Source: Actinomycetes bacterium (GTDB taxonomy: Bacteria > Actinomycetota > Acidimicrobiia > Acidimicrobiales > RAAP-2). From it: a DNA stretch of 64,000 bases. Position 1 is the stretch's first letter. Each line of letters opens with the position of its first letter. This document shows, in pieces, positions 41,635-50,139 of this stretch. The translations under genes were made by a program, and so were the position numbers. Where the stretch lies: positions 1 through 64,000 of the forward strand of contig JAKBTL010000087.1 of the NCBI GenBank assembly GCA_021844425.1, written 5' to 3'. The notes below the pieces were generated by a model. It saw nothing but the letters and a program-made list of their open reading frames with translations. It was not told the DNA's origin and did no database searches.

Positions 41635-44034
41635 ATGCACGAAGTCGAGGTCGCCTACGAGCCCCGCCGCTTTCCGGCCGCGGGCAACGAGGAGGTCGAG
41701 CGGCTCTACGCCGCCTCAGCCGCGGACTTCGCCCGCTTCGAAGTGCTGAAGGACCTCGTCGACGAGTGCATCGACCTCTCGCTCGACTATCGCCAGAGCG
41801 GACATCCGGGCGGCTCGCGCTCGAAAGTCCACATGCTCTTGTCGCTGATGCTGAGTGGGGCGATGCGGTACGACCTGCGGCGTCCCTGGCTGCGGTGGGC
41901 CGACCGCTTCGTGCTCGCCGCCGGGCACACCGTGCCGCTCGTGTACGCCACCCTGGCGGTGCTGAACGAGGGACTGCGGGCGCGGGGGCGCGCCGATGGT
42001 GACGAACGCTTCTTTTTCCCCGAGGGCGGGCGCTTCGCCGTGACGTGGGAGGACCTGCTCGAGCTGCGACACCGCGGCGGCCTGCCGGGGCACGCCGAGA
42101 TGGCCGGCAAGACGCTCTTCCTCAAGAGCAACACCGGTCCCTCGGGGCACGGCATGGCGCCTGCAGCCGGCGAGGCCCTGGCGCTCAAGCTCGCCGGGGC
42201 CGAAGAGGTGAAGGTCTTCGTCGTCGAAGGCGAGGGAGGCCTCACCCCGGGCGCGGCACACGAGGTGAAGCACACGGCCTACGGCCTCGGACTCTCCAAT
42301 CTCGTCTTCTTGATCGACTGGAACGACTTCGGGATCGACCCCCGACCGCACTCGTCCGTCGTTGCCGGGACGCCCGTCGACTGGTTCGCCCCCTACGGCT
42401 GGCGCGTCACCGGAACCGAGGACGGCTCGGCGTGGGGCCCGGTCACCCGCACGGTGCTCGATGCCGCATGCGGCGCCAATCCTGATGGCATGCCGACGGT
42501 GGCATGGCTGAAGACGCGCAAGGGCCGCGGGTACGGCAAGTGCGACGCGGCGAGCCACGGCACGCCCTGGCCGCGGCACAGCGAACAATTCTGGAGTGTG
42601 CGCAAGCAGTTCATGGAGCGGTACGACGTCGAGTACCGCGGCGTCGACCGGCCGGCGCCGACCGACCCGGCGGACCAGCGCGCCGAGGAAGCGGCCAACC
42701 TCGAGGTGGCCCTCAGCGTGCTGCACCGCGACGAGGACCTCGTCGACTGGCTCTCCGACCGCCTCCTCGCCATCGCCGCCGGCGTGCCCGAGGAGATGCC
42801 TCGGGCCAGCGCAGGGCGCCGGCCGGTCCCAGGCGCCGACCGGCGCTTCTTCGACCCGGCGAGCTACCCGCCACAGATGTGGAAACCCCCTGGGGAAAAG
42901 GTCGCCAACCGCGCCGCATTGGGGACGTGGGGCGCCTACGTCAATTCGCTCGCCAGGAGCGACTACGGGCGGCCGCTGTTCGTCGCCTGCTCCGCCGACC
43001 TCGCCGAGTCGACGAACATCGCAGGCTTCGGGGCGAGCTTCGGCGAGGCGCCCGGATTCGGCTGGTACGAGCGCACGACCAACCCGACCGGCAGCCTGTT
43101 GCCAACCGAGATCACCGAGTTCACGAACGCCGGGATGATGGCAGGGCTCGCCACGGTCAACCTTGCCGACGACCCGTTCGCGGAGTTCGACGGGTTCTAC
43201 GGCGCGTGCTCGACCTACGGCTCGTTCTCCTACCTCAAATACGGCTCCCTGCGCCTGTTCAGCCAGCTCGCCCAGGACTGCGAGCTGAAGGTCGGCAAGG
43301 TGCTCTGGGTCGCCGCGCACTCGGGACCCGAGACGGCCGAAGACTCGCGCACCCACTTCGGCGTCTTCGCGCCGGGCGTGACCCAGCTCTTTCCCGACGG
43401 CCAGGTGATCGACCTGCACCCCTGGGAGTACAACGAGGTGCCGGTCGTGCTCGGGCGGGCGCTCTCGGCCGATGCCCCGATCGTCGCGCTGCACCTCACG
43501 CGGCCGGCGATCGAGGTCCCCGATCGGGAGGCCCTCGGCATGCCCTCGCACCTGGCGGCCGGGAACGGGGCCTACGTGCTGCGTCCGTTCCGCGAGGACC
43601 AGCCCAAGGGGGGGACGGTCTTCGTGCGCGGGACGCTGCCGACGGCCAACCTCGTGGCGATCCTCCCCGAGCTCGATGCCAACCGCCTCAATGTGAAAGT
43701 GGTTGCCGCGATCAGCCCGCAGCTGTTCGCTCTCGCCGGCGAGCCCTATCGCTCCTCGGTCATCGCGCCCGCCGATGCGATCGACTCGATGGTGATCACC
43801 AACGGGGCGTTCAAGCTGATGCGCGACTGGGCCGCAGGACCGATCGTGCGGGAGTACTCGCTGTCCGCGGACTTCGACGACCGCTGGCGCACCGGCGGGA
43901 GCGTCGAGGAGGTGATCGAAGAGGCGCACCTCGACGCCGGGCATCTCCTCGCCGGGATCGAGCGCTTCGTCGCCGAACGGACACTGCGGCTCCGCCGCTG
44001 GCAGACGTTGCTCGAGGAGATGTCCTCCCGGTAG
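41635..44034 (+). CDS. Transketolase-like thiamine-diphosphate enzyme, non-canonical
   Basis: A 799-residue protein with transketolase domain order: an N-terminal TPP domain (SGHPGGS, then KSNTGPSGHGMA), a pyrimidine-binding domain (from ANRAALGTWGAYVN, with Glu in TEITEFTNAGM) and a C-terminal domain. The TPP/Mg motif is altered: VVEGEGGLTPGAAHE followed by LIDWNDFGID, where canonical enzymes have GDG...NN. It may therefore use a different metal ligand set or substrate. It is longer than TktA (~660). It is divergent from the aminotransferase gene with 167 bases between (41468-41634, no gene). The substrate is unknown; two-carbon ketol transfer is the family reaction. Confidence 0.85.
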   Translation: MHEVEVAYEPRRFPAAGNEEVERLYAASAADFARFEVLKDLVDECIDLSLDYRQSGHPGGSRSKVHMLLSLMLSGAMRYDLRRPWLRWADRFVLAAGHTVPLVYATLAVLNEGLRARGRADGDERFFFPEGGRFAVTWEDLLELRHRGGLPGHAEMAGKTLFLKSNTGPSGHGMAPAAGEALALKLAGAEEVKVFVVEGEGGLTPGAAHEVKHTAYGLGLSNLVFLIDWNDFGIDPRPHSSVVAGTPVDWFAPYGWRVTGTEDGSAWGPVTRTVLDAACGANPDGMPTVAWLKTRKGRGYGKCDAASHGTPWPRHSEQFWSVRKQFMERYDVEYRGVDRPAPTDPADQRAEEAANLEVALSVLHRDEDLVDWLSDRLLAIAAGVPEEMPRASAGRRPVPGADRRFFDPASYPPQMWKPPGEKVANRAALGTWGAYVNSLARSDYGRPLFVACSADLAESTNIAGFGASFGEAPGFGWYERTTNPTGSLLPTEITEFTNAGMMAGLATVNLADDPFAEFDGFYGACSTYGSFSYLKYGSLRLFSQLAQDCELKVGKVLWVAAHSGPETAEDSRTHFGVFAPGVTQLFPDGQVIDLHPWEYNEVPVVLGRALSADAPIVALHLTRPAIEVPDREALGMPSHLAAGNGAYVLRPFREDQPKGGTVFVRGTLPTANLVAILPELDANRLNVKVVAAISPQLFALAGEPYRSSVIAPADAIDSMVITNGAFKLMRDWAAGPIVREYSLSADFDDRWRTGGSVEEVIEEAHLDAGHLLAGIERFVAERTLRLRRWQTLLEEMSSR

Positions 44035-44068
44035 GGCCCGTTCGTCGGGTGACCCGCGCGGGGAACTC

Positions 44069-44443
44069 TCAGACGCGGTGGTTGATGAGCTGCGTCGCCG
44101 TGGAGCGGAAGTACTCGGCCAGCTCCGCGTGATCGTCGGGCGGCAGGTGTGCCTGCTCGAGCGCCGCCAGCATGTGGCGCAGCCACGCATCCCGCTCGGC
44201 AAGGCCGATCTCGAACGGGGCATGGCGCATTCGCAGCCTCGGATGGCCTCGCAGCTCGCTGTACGTCTGCGGGCCGCCCCAGTACTGCACGAGGAAGAGG
44301 CGGAGGTGCTGGGTGGGCGCCTCGAGGTCTTCTGGATAGAGGGGGCGCAGCGTCGGGTCCCGCGCGACACCGTCGTAGAACCGGTCCACGAGATCCGAGA
44401 AGAACTGCTCACCCCCCACTCGCTCGTACATCGTCGAAGGCAT
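44069..44443 (-). CDS. glbO: Group II truncated haemoglobin
   Basis: A 124-residue 2-on-2 globin (TrHbO type). Landmarks: YERVGGEQFFSDLVDRFYDG with Tyr at the B10 position, a long E-helix region, the proximal His in RMRHAPFEIG, and the group-II Trp in DAWLRHMLAAL (G8). It binds haem and O2 and may act in redox or NO/peroxide chemistry; in actinobacteria glbO is usually single copy. The ATG at 44443 begins right before the globin core (MPSTMYERVGG). It faces the transketolase-like gene with 34 bases between stops. Confidence 0.95.
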   Translation of the reverse strand: MPSTMYERVGGEQFFSDLVDRFYDGVARDPTLRPLYPEDLEAPTQHLRLFLVQYWGGPQTYSELRGHPRLRMRHAPFEIGLAERDAWLRHMLAALEQAHLPPDDHAELAEYFRSTATQLINHRV

Positions 44444-44530
44444 CGACTCGACGGTAGACGCTCGACGGCGGACGGTCGCGCGGCGCGCCTACACTCGCCT
44501 CGGTCGAGGCAGCGCCTCACGATGTCCCAC

Positions 44531-44601
44531 GCGGCCGTAGTTCAATGGCAGAACCTCAGCCTTCCAAGCTGATGACGCGGGTTCGAATCCCGTCGGCCGC
44601 T
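44531..44601 (+). tRNA. tRNA-Gly (anticodon TCC)
   Basis: A 71-base cloverleaf: the acceptor GCGGCCG pairs with CGGCCGC, D-arm TAGTTCAATGGCAGAA, anticodon stem-loop TCAGC-CTTCCAA-GCTGA with TCC as anticodon, and T-arm GCGGGTTCGAATCCCGT. The 3' CCA is not encoded. It decodes GGA/GGG codons. Confidence 0.96.
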
Positions 44602-44793
44602 CCCACGATTTTCCCTGGTGAGTGGATCTTTCCACCAGCCGGCGAACAGCCATCGCGTGCACAGAACTGCGACCGGCTCGACGTCGACGGGGACAGACGG
44701 GGACGAGCAGACCGTGGATCCGGGCAGTCGAGGTACCATGCGGCCCGTTCCCACCAACGCGCGCCGGTCGGAGCGTGCCGCCTGGAGATCTCC

Positions 44794-45387
44794 GTGTTCC
44801 ATGACATTCCGACCGACATGCTCGAGCGTATGCACGAGCTCGAGCAGCGTGACCAGGCCGACCGCACCGACGGCACCTCCCGCCTTGACCGGCTCCGCCA
44901 GATCCCGGAGGAGACCGGGCGCTTCCTTGCGTTATGGGCAGCTTCTGCTCCCGAGGGGGCACTGATCGAGATCGGCACCAGTGCCGGCTATTCGGCACTC
45001 TGGCTCGCACTTGCCTGCCGGGCGAGGGCGCGCACGCTCACGACCTTCGAGGTCCTCCCCCACAAGGTGGCCCTCGCCCGAGAGACGTTCGCCCGCGCCG
45101 GCGTCGGCGACGTGGTCACGCTCGTCGAGGGCGACTTCCTCGATCACGCAGACGAGATCGATCGGGTCGGGTTCTGCTTCCTCGACGCCGAGAAGGAAGT
45201 GTACGAGGCCTGTTACCGCGTGGTCGTGCCGCGCCTTGTCCCCGGCGGCATGTTGATCGCGGACAACGCGATCAACCACAAGGAGACGCTGCAGCCGATG
45301 ATCGACGCCGCGCTTGCCGACGAGCGCGTCGACGCGCTCGTCGTGCCCATCGGCAAGGGCGAGCTCGTGTGTCGAAGGAAGACGTGA
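44794..45387 (+). CDS. Class I SAM-dependent O-methyltransferase
   Basis: A 197-residue protein with a Rossmann methyltransferase fold of the caffeoyl-CoA/catechol-like O-methyltransferase type: motif [17 protein letters not shown], acidic residue after strand 2 ([12 protein letters not shown]), [10 protein letters not shown], then [14 protein letters not shown] with the metal-site Asp and DNAINH. The start is taken as GTG at 44794 (GGAG six bases upstream); an ATG at 44818 is possible. It lies just downstream of the tRNA but is separated by about 190 bases. The substrate is unknown. Confidence 0.88.
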   Translation: MFHDIPTDMLERMHELEQRDQADRTDGTSRLDRLRQIPEETGRFLALWAASAPEGALIEIGTSAGYSALWLALACRARARTLTTFEVLPHKVALARETFARAGVGDVVTLVEGDFLDHADEIDRVGFCFLDAEKEVYEACYRVVVPRLVPGGMLIADNAINHKETLQPMIDAALADERVDALVVPIGKGELVCRRKT

Positions 45388-45409
45388 CTCCCGCTGCGAC
45401 CGCCCGGAG

Positions 45410-46456
45410 TCACACGAGGATCAGGTGCACGTCGCCAAACTCGTGCCACAGATATCCCTCGGTCAGCGCCGCCTCGTAGGAGCGCTCGAGCAGCGACACT
45501 CCGGCGATCGCCTCGAGCATCAAGAGGTGCGAGGCCTCGGGCTCGTGCCAACCGGTGAGCAAGCCGTCGACGACCTGCACCCCGCGCTCGGGAGTGATGA
45601 CGACGTCGGTCCAGCCGTCGAGCGGGCGAAGCGCATCCTCCTTTGCGTCCCAGGCAGATTCGAGCGCCCGCACGACCGTGGTCCCGACCGCGACGACCCG
45701 CCCGCCGGTACGCCGGGCGAGGTTCACGCGGTCCGCCGTTGCCGGCGGTACCTTCACGCGTTCGGGGTAGGGGTGTTCGCCGGCGCCGAGCGACGCGACG
45801 CCGGTGTGCAGCACGACCGGGGTCACGGCAACGCCTTTGGCGACGAGCCTCGTGACCATCTCCGCGGTGAAGGGACGGCCCGCACTCGGCATCTCGGCGC
45901 TCCCGGGCTCGGTCACGTAGACGTTCTGGTAGTACGAGAGCGGCCACGGCCGCTCCACGTAGCTGTAGCGGATCGGTTCGCCGTGCAGGGCGAGCCACCG
46001 CCGGACCGGCACGGGCGTGCGCACGCTGGCGGTCCACAGCCGGCGGCTCCGCCGATAGGGCTCGAGGAGCTCGAGCGACGCGTCGGTGCCGAATGCGATC
46101 CGCGTGGGAGGGTGCGCGGACACCCACCACGGCCCGGTGCCGTGCGCGCCGGGCTGCCGAGGCTCGACGACCCAGAGGCCGGGGCCGAGCTCCGAGGAGA
46201 AGTGGACGACCACGGGCACCCCGCCCTGAGCGCTGCCTCCGACGGCCGCGGCGAGCGTCCCCGACGTGTTCACCACGACGAGGTCACCCGGCTCGAGGAA
46301 GGTCGGGAGGAGCGAGAACGTCGTATGGACGAGGCGCGCGTCCGCGCGGCGCGAGACGAGCATGCGCACGGCGTCGCGCGTGAGCCCCCGGGCCTCGGCC
46401 GGCTCCGACGCTTCGAGGCGCGGCGGAAGGGCGAAGGAGAGCACGGGGCTCGTCAC
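45410..46456 (-). CDS. QueA-like S-adenosylmethionine:tRNA ribosyltransferase-isomerase family protein
   Basis: A 348-residue QueA-family protein. Its two-domain pattern is recognisable: LEPGDLVVVNTSGTLAAAV, YYQNVYVTEPGSAEMPSAG, TPVVLHTGVASLGAGEHPY, VVAVGTTVVRALES and a C-terminal GYLWHEFGDVHLIL. The QueA hallmark APTAGLHFT reads MPSAGRPFT here, so the active site has diverged. QueA builds epoxyqueuosine in tRNA, but no other queuosine gene is visible, and such paralogues occur in actinobacteria without that pathway. The GTG at 46456 overlaps the upstream SDR stop (GTGA), so both are coupled. The real substrate is uncertain. Confidence 0.85.
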   Translation of the reverse strand: MTSPVLSFALPPRLEASEPAEARGLTRDAVRMLVSRRADARLVHTTFSLLPTFLEPGDLVVVNTSGTLAAAVGGSAQGGVPVVVHFSSELGPGLWVVEPRQPGAHGTGPWWVSAHPPTRIAFGTDASLELLEPYRRSRRLWTASVRTPVPVRRWLALHGEPIRYSYVERPWPLSYYQNVYVTEPGSAEMPSAGRPFTAEMVTRLVAKGVAVTPVVLHTGVASLGAGEHPYPERVKVPPATADRVNLARRTGGRVVAVGTTVVRALESAWDAKEDALRPLDGWTDVVITPERGVQVVDGLLTGWHEPEASHLLMLEAIAGVSLLERSYEAALTEGYLWHEFGDVHLILV

Positions 46457-47151
46457 ACCGCTCCCGTCGACTGGGCGAGGAGGTCTGCCAGCCTCACCCT
46501 TCCGCTCGGCAGGCGCTGTTCCAAGAGGACCATCAGTGCCGGGACGATCGTCTCGGGGGAGGGGCGGTCGCTGATGTCCTCTCCGGGAAATGCCGCCTGG
46601 TGCATGCGGGTCCGCATGTCGCCGGGGTCCACCCACCAGACCCGGAGGCCCGGCTCCTCGGCCACGAGCACCCGGCTCAGCTGTTCGAGCGCCGCCTTCG
46701 ACGCGCCGTAGCCGCCCCAGCCCTCGTAACCTTCGACTGCGGCGTCCGAGGTCACGTTCACGACCGCGCCGCTGCGTGCGAGCAGCTGCGGGAGCGCCTC
46801 TTGAATGAGGGAGAGCGGCGCGACGACGTTCGTCTCGACGACGTCTCGGAGGTCCGACAGCGGATAGGCGGAGAGTCGCGGCAACGGGCTCGGACCGAGC
46901 GTGCCGGCGTTGTTGACGAGCAGGTCGACTCCCCCACCGTGGCGCACCGCCGCCTGCACGAGCTCCTTCCGGTGGGCCGCGATCGTCACGTCGCCGGGCA
47001 CGATGATCGCACCCGTCTTTCGCCCCGCGGCAGCCAGGGCCCGCGGATCTCGGCCGTCGATCACCACGGTCCATCCACGCGCGACCAGTCCTGTTGCGAT
47101 GGCCTTTCCGAAGCCGTGTGAACCACCGGTCACGATCGCAGTGCGCTCCAT
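46453..47151 (-). CDS. SDR-family oxidoreductase
   Basis: A 232-residue short-chain dehydrogenase: TGGSHGFGKA cofactor loop, DGRDPRAL after strand 2, NNAG, Ser in VNVTSDAAV and the YGASK catalytic pair, then WWVDPGDMRTRM. It is slightly short at the C-terminus. It is translationally coupled to the QueA-like gene, an unusual partnership. Upstream, around 47170-47190, AT-rich DNA (TAAAGTTTACTTGAAGTCAAG) stands out from the GC-rich background and probably carries its promoter. Confidence 0.92.
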   Translation of the reverse strand: MERTAIVTGGSHGFGKAIATGLVARGWTVVIDGRDPRALAAAGRKTGAIIVPGDVTIAAHRKELVQAAVRHGGGVDLLVNNAGTLGPSPLPRLSAYPLSDLRDVVETNVVAPLSLIQEALPQLLARSGAVVNVTSDAAVEGYEGWGGYGASKAALEQLSRVLVAEEPGLRVWWVDPGDMRTRMHQAAFPGEDISDRPSPETIVPALMVLLEQRLPSGRVRLADLLAQSTGAV

Positions 47152-47220
47152 GGGCGCGATCGTACGAGCTAAAGTTTACTTGAAGTCAAGTATTGGTCCG
47201 GACGGGCGGCAGCCGGCCGG

Positions 47221-47754
47221 TCAGGGCATGGCCAGGCGGTACGCGAGGAGGGGCACCTCGGGAACCGGTGCCCAGTCGCGCTCGGGGGAACGCTCGAACC
47301 CGCACGACGAGTACAGCCGCTGCGCCACCGTCATCCACGGGGTCGTGTGGAGGAGGAGCGCCGAGCGGCCGAGCTCGCCGGTGCGCGCGACACACGCCTC
47401 GACGAGCGCGCGGCCGCATCCGCGCCCCTGTGCGTCGGGGCGAACCGCGAGCATCCGGATCCCCGACTCGCCGTCCTCCAGGAGCTCGGCCCACGGGGAG
47501 GAGCGGTCCGGGACGAAGGTGACGCACCCGACGATCTCGTCGCATGGCGCCCCGGCGACATCGGCGAGAGCCACCAGCACCTCTGCCTCCGACGCTCGGC
47601 GCGCCACGTCGGCGAGCTCGGCCGCGTAGTCCTCGGTCAGGTGCTCCCCAGGCAGCGCGCGATACGCGGCCACCACGAGCGCCCCTGCGCGTTCGTGCTC
47701 ATCGGGGAGCACGCGGCGGATCTCCACTGCAGGGAAGCTACCCGCAGCCGGCAT
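47221..47754 (-). CDS. GNAT-family N-acetyltransferase
   Basis: A 177-residue acetyltransferase. N-terminal IRRVLPDEHERAGALVVAAY, a central strand IVGCVTFVPD, and the acetyl-CoA signature MLAVRPDAQGRGCGRALVEA are clear, followed by LLLHTTPWMTVAQRLYSSCG typical of the C-terminal half. It transfers an acetyl group to an unknown amine. The ATG at 47754 is used; GTG at 47727 begins closer to the domain. It is divergent from the methyltransferase gene at 47790. Confidence 0.9.
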   Translation of the reverse strand: MPAAGSFPAVEIRRVLPDEHERAGALVVAAYRALPGEHLTEDYAAELADVARRASEAEVLVALADVAGAPCDEIVGCVTFVPDRSSPWAELLEDGESGIRMLAVRPDAQGRGCGRALVEACVARTGELGRSALLLHTTPWMTVAQRLYSSCGFERSPERDWAPVPEVPLLAYRLAMP

Positions 47755-47789
47755 GGCCCGTCGTCGCTCGGCGTGGTTCACTTGGGCGC

Positions 47790-48536
47790 ATGGAGGGCTA
47801 CGGTCCGTCGACGTACGGCGATCGCATCGCCGAGGTCTACGACGAGTGGTACGGACCCAGCAAGGACCCCGCGGACGCAGTCGATTTCCTGACGAGCCTG
47901 GCGCACGGAGGGCGCGCCCTGGAGCTCGGGATCGGCACCGGACGCATCGCACTGCCGCTCGCCGCACACGGTGTCGAGGTCCATGGCATCGACGCGTCCC
48001 GGCGGATGGTGGACAAGTTGCGCGCGAAGCCCGGCGGCGAGCGCATCCCGGTGACGATCGGCGATTTCGCCGACGTCGGCGTCGATGGTCCCTTCTCGCT
48101 CGTCTACGTGGCGTTCACCACGTTCTTCGCGCTTTCGAGCCAAGAGGACCAGGTGCGCTGCATGCGTCGCGTCGCGGCAGTCCTCGGCTCCGACGGCAGG
48201 TTCGTGCTGGAGGCGTTCGTCCCGGACCTCTCGCGCTACACGCACGGCCAGTCGACCACGACGATCGAGACGGGGCTCGACTCCGTGCTCCTCGACGCGG
48301 TGCGCCACGATCCGGTCGCCCAGACGGTCGCAGGCCACCACGTCATGCTCACCCATGGCGCGACCGCGCTCTATCCGGTGCGGCTCCGCTACTGCTGGCC
48401 CGCCGAACTGGATCTCATGGCGCAGCTTGCCGGCCTCAGTCTCGAGTCCCGGTTCGCGTGGTACGACCGATCGCCGTTCGACGCGCGTGCCACGCGCCAC
48501 GTATCGGTCTATGCGCGCCCCGGGGCCGAGGGGTAG
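47790..48536 (+). CDS. Class I SAM-dependent methyltransferase
   Basis: A 248-residue methyltransferase: motif I ALELGIGTGRIALPLA, GIDASRRMVDKLRAK after strand 2, then VTIGDFADVGVDGPFSLVYV and FVLEAFVPDL. The N-terminal TYGDRIAEVYDEWYGPSKD is common in small-molecule methyltransferases. The substrate is unknown. Its 3' end overlaps the convergent acetyltransferase gene by 28 bases. Confidence 0.9.
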   Translation: MEGYGPSTYGDRIAEVYDEWYGPSKDPADAVDFLTSLAHGGRALELGIGTGRIALPLAAHGVEVHGIDASRRMVDKLRAKPGGERIPVTIGDFADVGVDGPFSLVYVAFTTFFALSSQEDQVRCMRRVAAVLGSDGRFVLEAFVPDLSRYTHGQSTTTIETGLDSVLLDAVRHDPVAQTVAGHHVMLTHGATALYPVRLRYCWPAELDLMAQLAGLSLESRFAWYDRSPFDARATRHVSVYARPGAEG

Positions 48537-48913
48537 ATGCGGTACCCGGGCATCACGCGGTGCGTGAAGCGCTCGTAGAAGCCGCTCGAGAGCTCCTCGC
48601 TCAGCACGTCGACACGAAGGCCGCCAGCCAACGCGTGCGCGCCGCGCACCAGCTCCGTGCCGATGCCTCGTCCACGCATGTCATCGGCCACCAAGAGGAG
48701 CGCGAGGTACCCCTGGATCTCGCCGTCGCTCAGGACCTGGGCGAATCCCACGACCCGTTCATCGTCGAGCGCGACGACGGTCGTCACCCCGGGGGCGCGC
48801 AGCGCGCGCCGCGCGCGGTCCGGGTCGTCGGGCAACGACGGCCATCCCTGCCTGCGGCAAAGGTCGAGCACCGCGTCGAGGTGCACGTCTGCGAACGGGA
48901 CGACGTCGGCCAT
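48509..48913 (-). CDS. GNAT-family N-acetyltransferase
   Basis: A 134-residue acetyltransferase with strand VVGFAQVLSDGEIQGYLALL and the acetyl-CoA loop VADDMRGRGIGTELVRGAHA, then a short C-terminal part ending GFYERFTHRVMPGYRIYP. The ATG at 48913 is preferred over the one three codons upstream. It is convergent with the methyltransferase gene and divergent from RNase Z. Confidence 0.9.
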   Translation of the reverse strand: MADVVPFADVHLDAVLDLCRRQGWPSLPDDPDRARRALRAPGVTTVVALDDERVVGFAQVLSDGEIQGYLALLLVADDMRGRGIGTELVRGAHALAGGLRVDVLSEELSSGFYERFTHRVMPGYRIYPSAPGRA

Positions 48914-48998
48914 GTCCCGCATCCTTATCGGCCGCGTCCCCCTCCGCGTCGTCGGCGCGGCGGCTGCAGGGGACCTTCCCCCGGTAGCGTCCGGTCGC

Positions 48999-49937
48999 GT
49001 GCCCCGCGAGCTCGTCGTCCTCGGATCGGCCAGTCAGGTCCCGACCCGCCGACGGAACCACAACGGGTACCTGTTGCGCTGGGATGCCGACGCCATCCTC
49101 TTCGACCCCGGAGAGGGAACGCAGCGCCAGATGACCTTCGCCGGTGTCTCGTCGTCGGCGGTGACCCATGTCTGCGTGACGCACTTCCACGGCGACCACT
49201 GCCTCGGACTGCCGGGCGTGCTCCAGCGCATGTCCCTCGACGGGGTCGCCCGGCGGCTGCCGGTCGCGTTCCCCGCGGGAGGCGCCGCGTACTTCGACAG
49301 GCTGTGCCACGCGAGCGCGTTCGAGAACCGGCTGGACGTCGTCCCGGTCCCCGTCGCTGCGCGAGACGACGGGATCAGTACTCCGGTCCCCTGCGACCCA
49401 CCCGCCTCGACGACCCTCTTCGCCGCGTCACTGCGCCACGGCATCAGCACCGTGGGGTGGCGGCTCGAGGAGCACGCGGGGCGCACCATGCTCCCCGACC
49501 GGCTCGAAGCCGCAGGTGTGATCGGCCCCGACATCGCGCGCCTGCAGCGACACGGCGAGCTCTCGATCGATGGGCGCCTGGTGGTGCTCGACGACGTGAG
49601 CGTCGCACGACCGCCCCAGGTGGTGGCGTTCGTGATGGACACCGGGTGGTGCCAGAGCGCGCTGGCCCTTGCGCGCGGCGCGGACCTCCTCGTCTGCGAA
49701 GCGACGTTCGACGACGGCGACGCCGGCCTGGCCGCGCGCGCCGGCCATCTGACCGCGTCCCAGGCCGGCCGTCTCGCGGCAGAGGCCGGGGCGCGCCTCC
49801 TCGTCCTCACGCACTTCTCCCAGCGCTACTCTGACATCGGCCCCTTGGTGGCTCGGGCCCGGGCGGAGTTCTCGGGCGACGTCGTCGCCGCCGAGGACCT
49901 GGCCACCGTCGCGCTCCCCGCGCGCCGCAGCGCGTGA
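48999..49937 (+). CDS. rnz: Ribonuclease Z (tRNA 3' processing endonuclease)
   Basis: A 312-residue metallo-beta-lactamase-fold nuclease that removes the 3' trailer of tRNA precursors lacking encoded CCA, which fits the CCA-less tRNA-Gly at 44531. The signature THFHGDHCLGLPG supplies zinc ligands, with further ligands in VMDTGWC and LTHFSQRY. The N-terminal ELVVLGSASQVPTRRRNHNG is typical of the family. The start is taken as GTG 48999. Length is as expected for the short form. Confidence 0.93.
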   Translation: MPRELVVLGSASQVPTRRRNHNGYLLRWDADAILFDPGEGTQRQMTFAGVSSSAVTHVCVTHFHGDHCLGLPGVLQRMSLDGVARRLPVAFPAGGAAYFDRLCHASAFENRLDVVPVPVAARDDGISTPVPCDPPASTTLFAASLRHGISTVGWRLEEHAGRTMLPDRLEAAGVIGPDIARLQRHGELSIDGRLVVLDDVSVARPPQVVAFVMDTGWCQSALALARGADLLVCEATFDDGDAGLAARAGHLTASQAGRLAAEAGARLLVLTHFSQRYSDIGPLVARARAEFSGDVVAAEDLATVALPARRSA

Positions 49938-50139
49938 GGTGCGCGGTCCTCACCCCGACGCGTGCTCAGTCCGACGAAGGCTGGACGACCACGTCGCCGT
50001 CGTCGCCGGCGAACCAACGTGTCTGCTTCTCGGACTGGATGGCCGGAGACGAGCGCTCCAGGAGCGCGGACTGGCGTGCGGTCCGCCTGGCACGCGCCCT
50101 CGAGCCCGGCCCGGCTGCCACGTTGAGTTGGCCCGGCGC

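Noticed and set aside
41716-44520. A 934-residue open frame on the minus strand
   Set aside because: Antisense to the transketolase-like gene and overlapping glbO in another frame.
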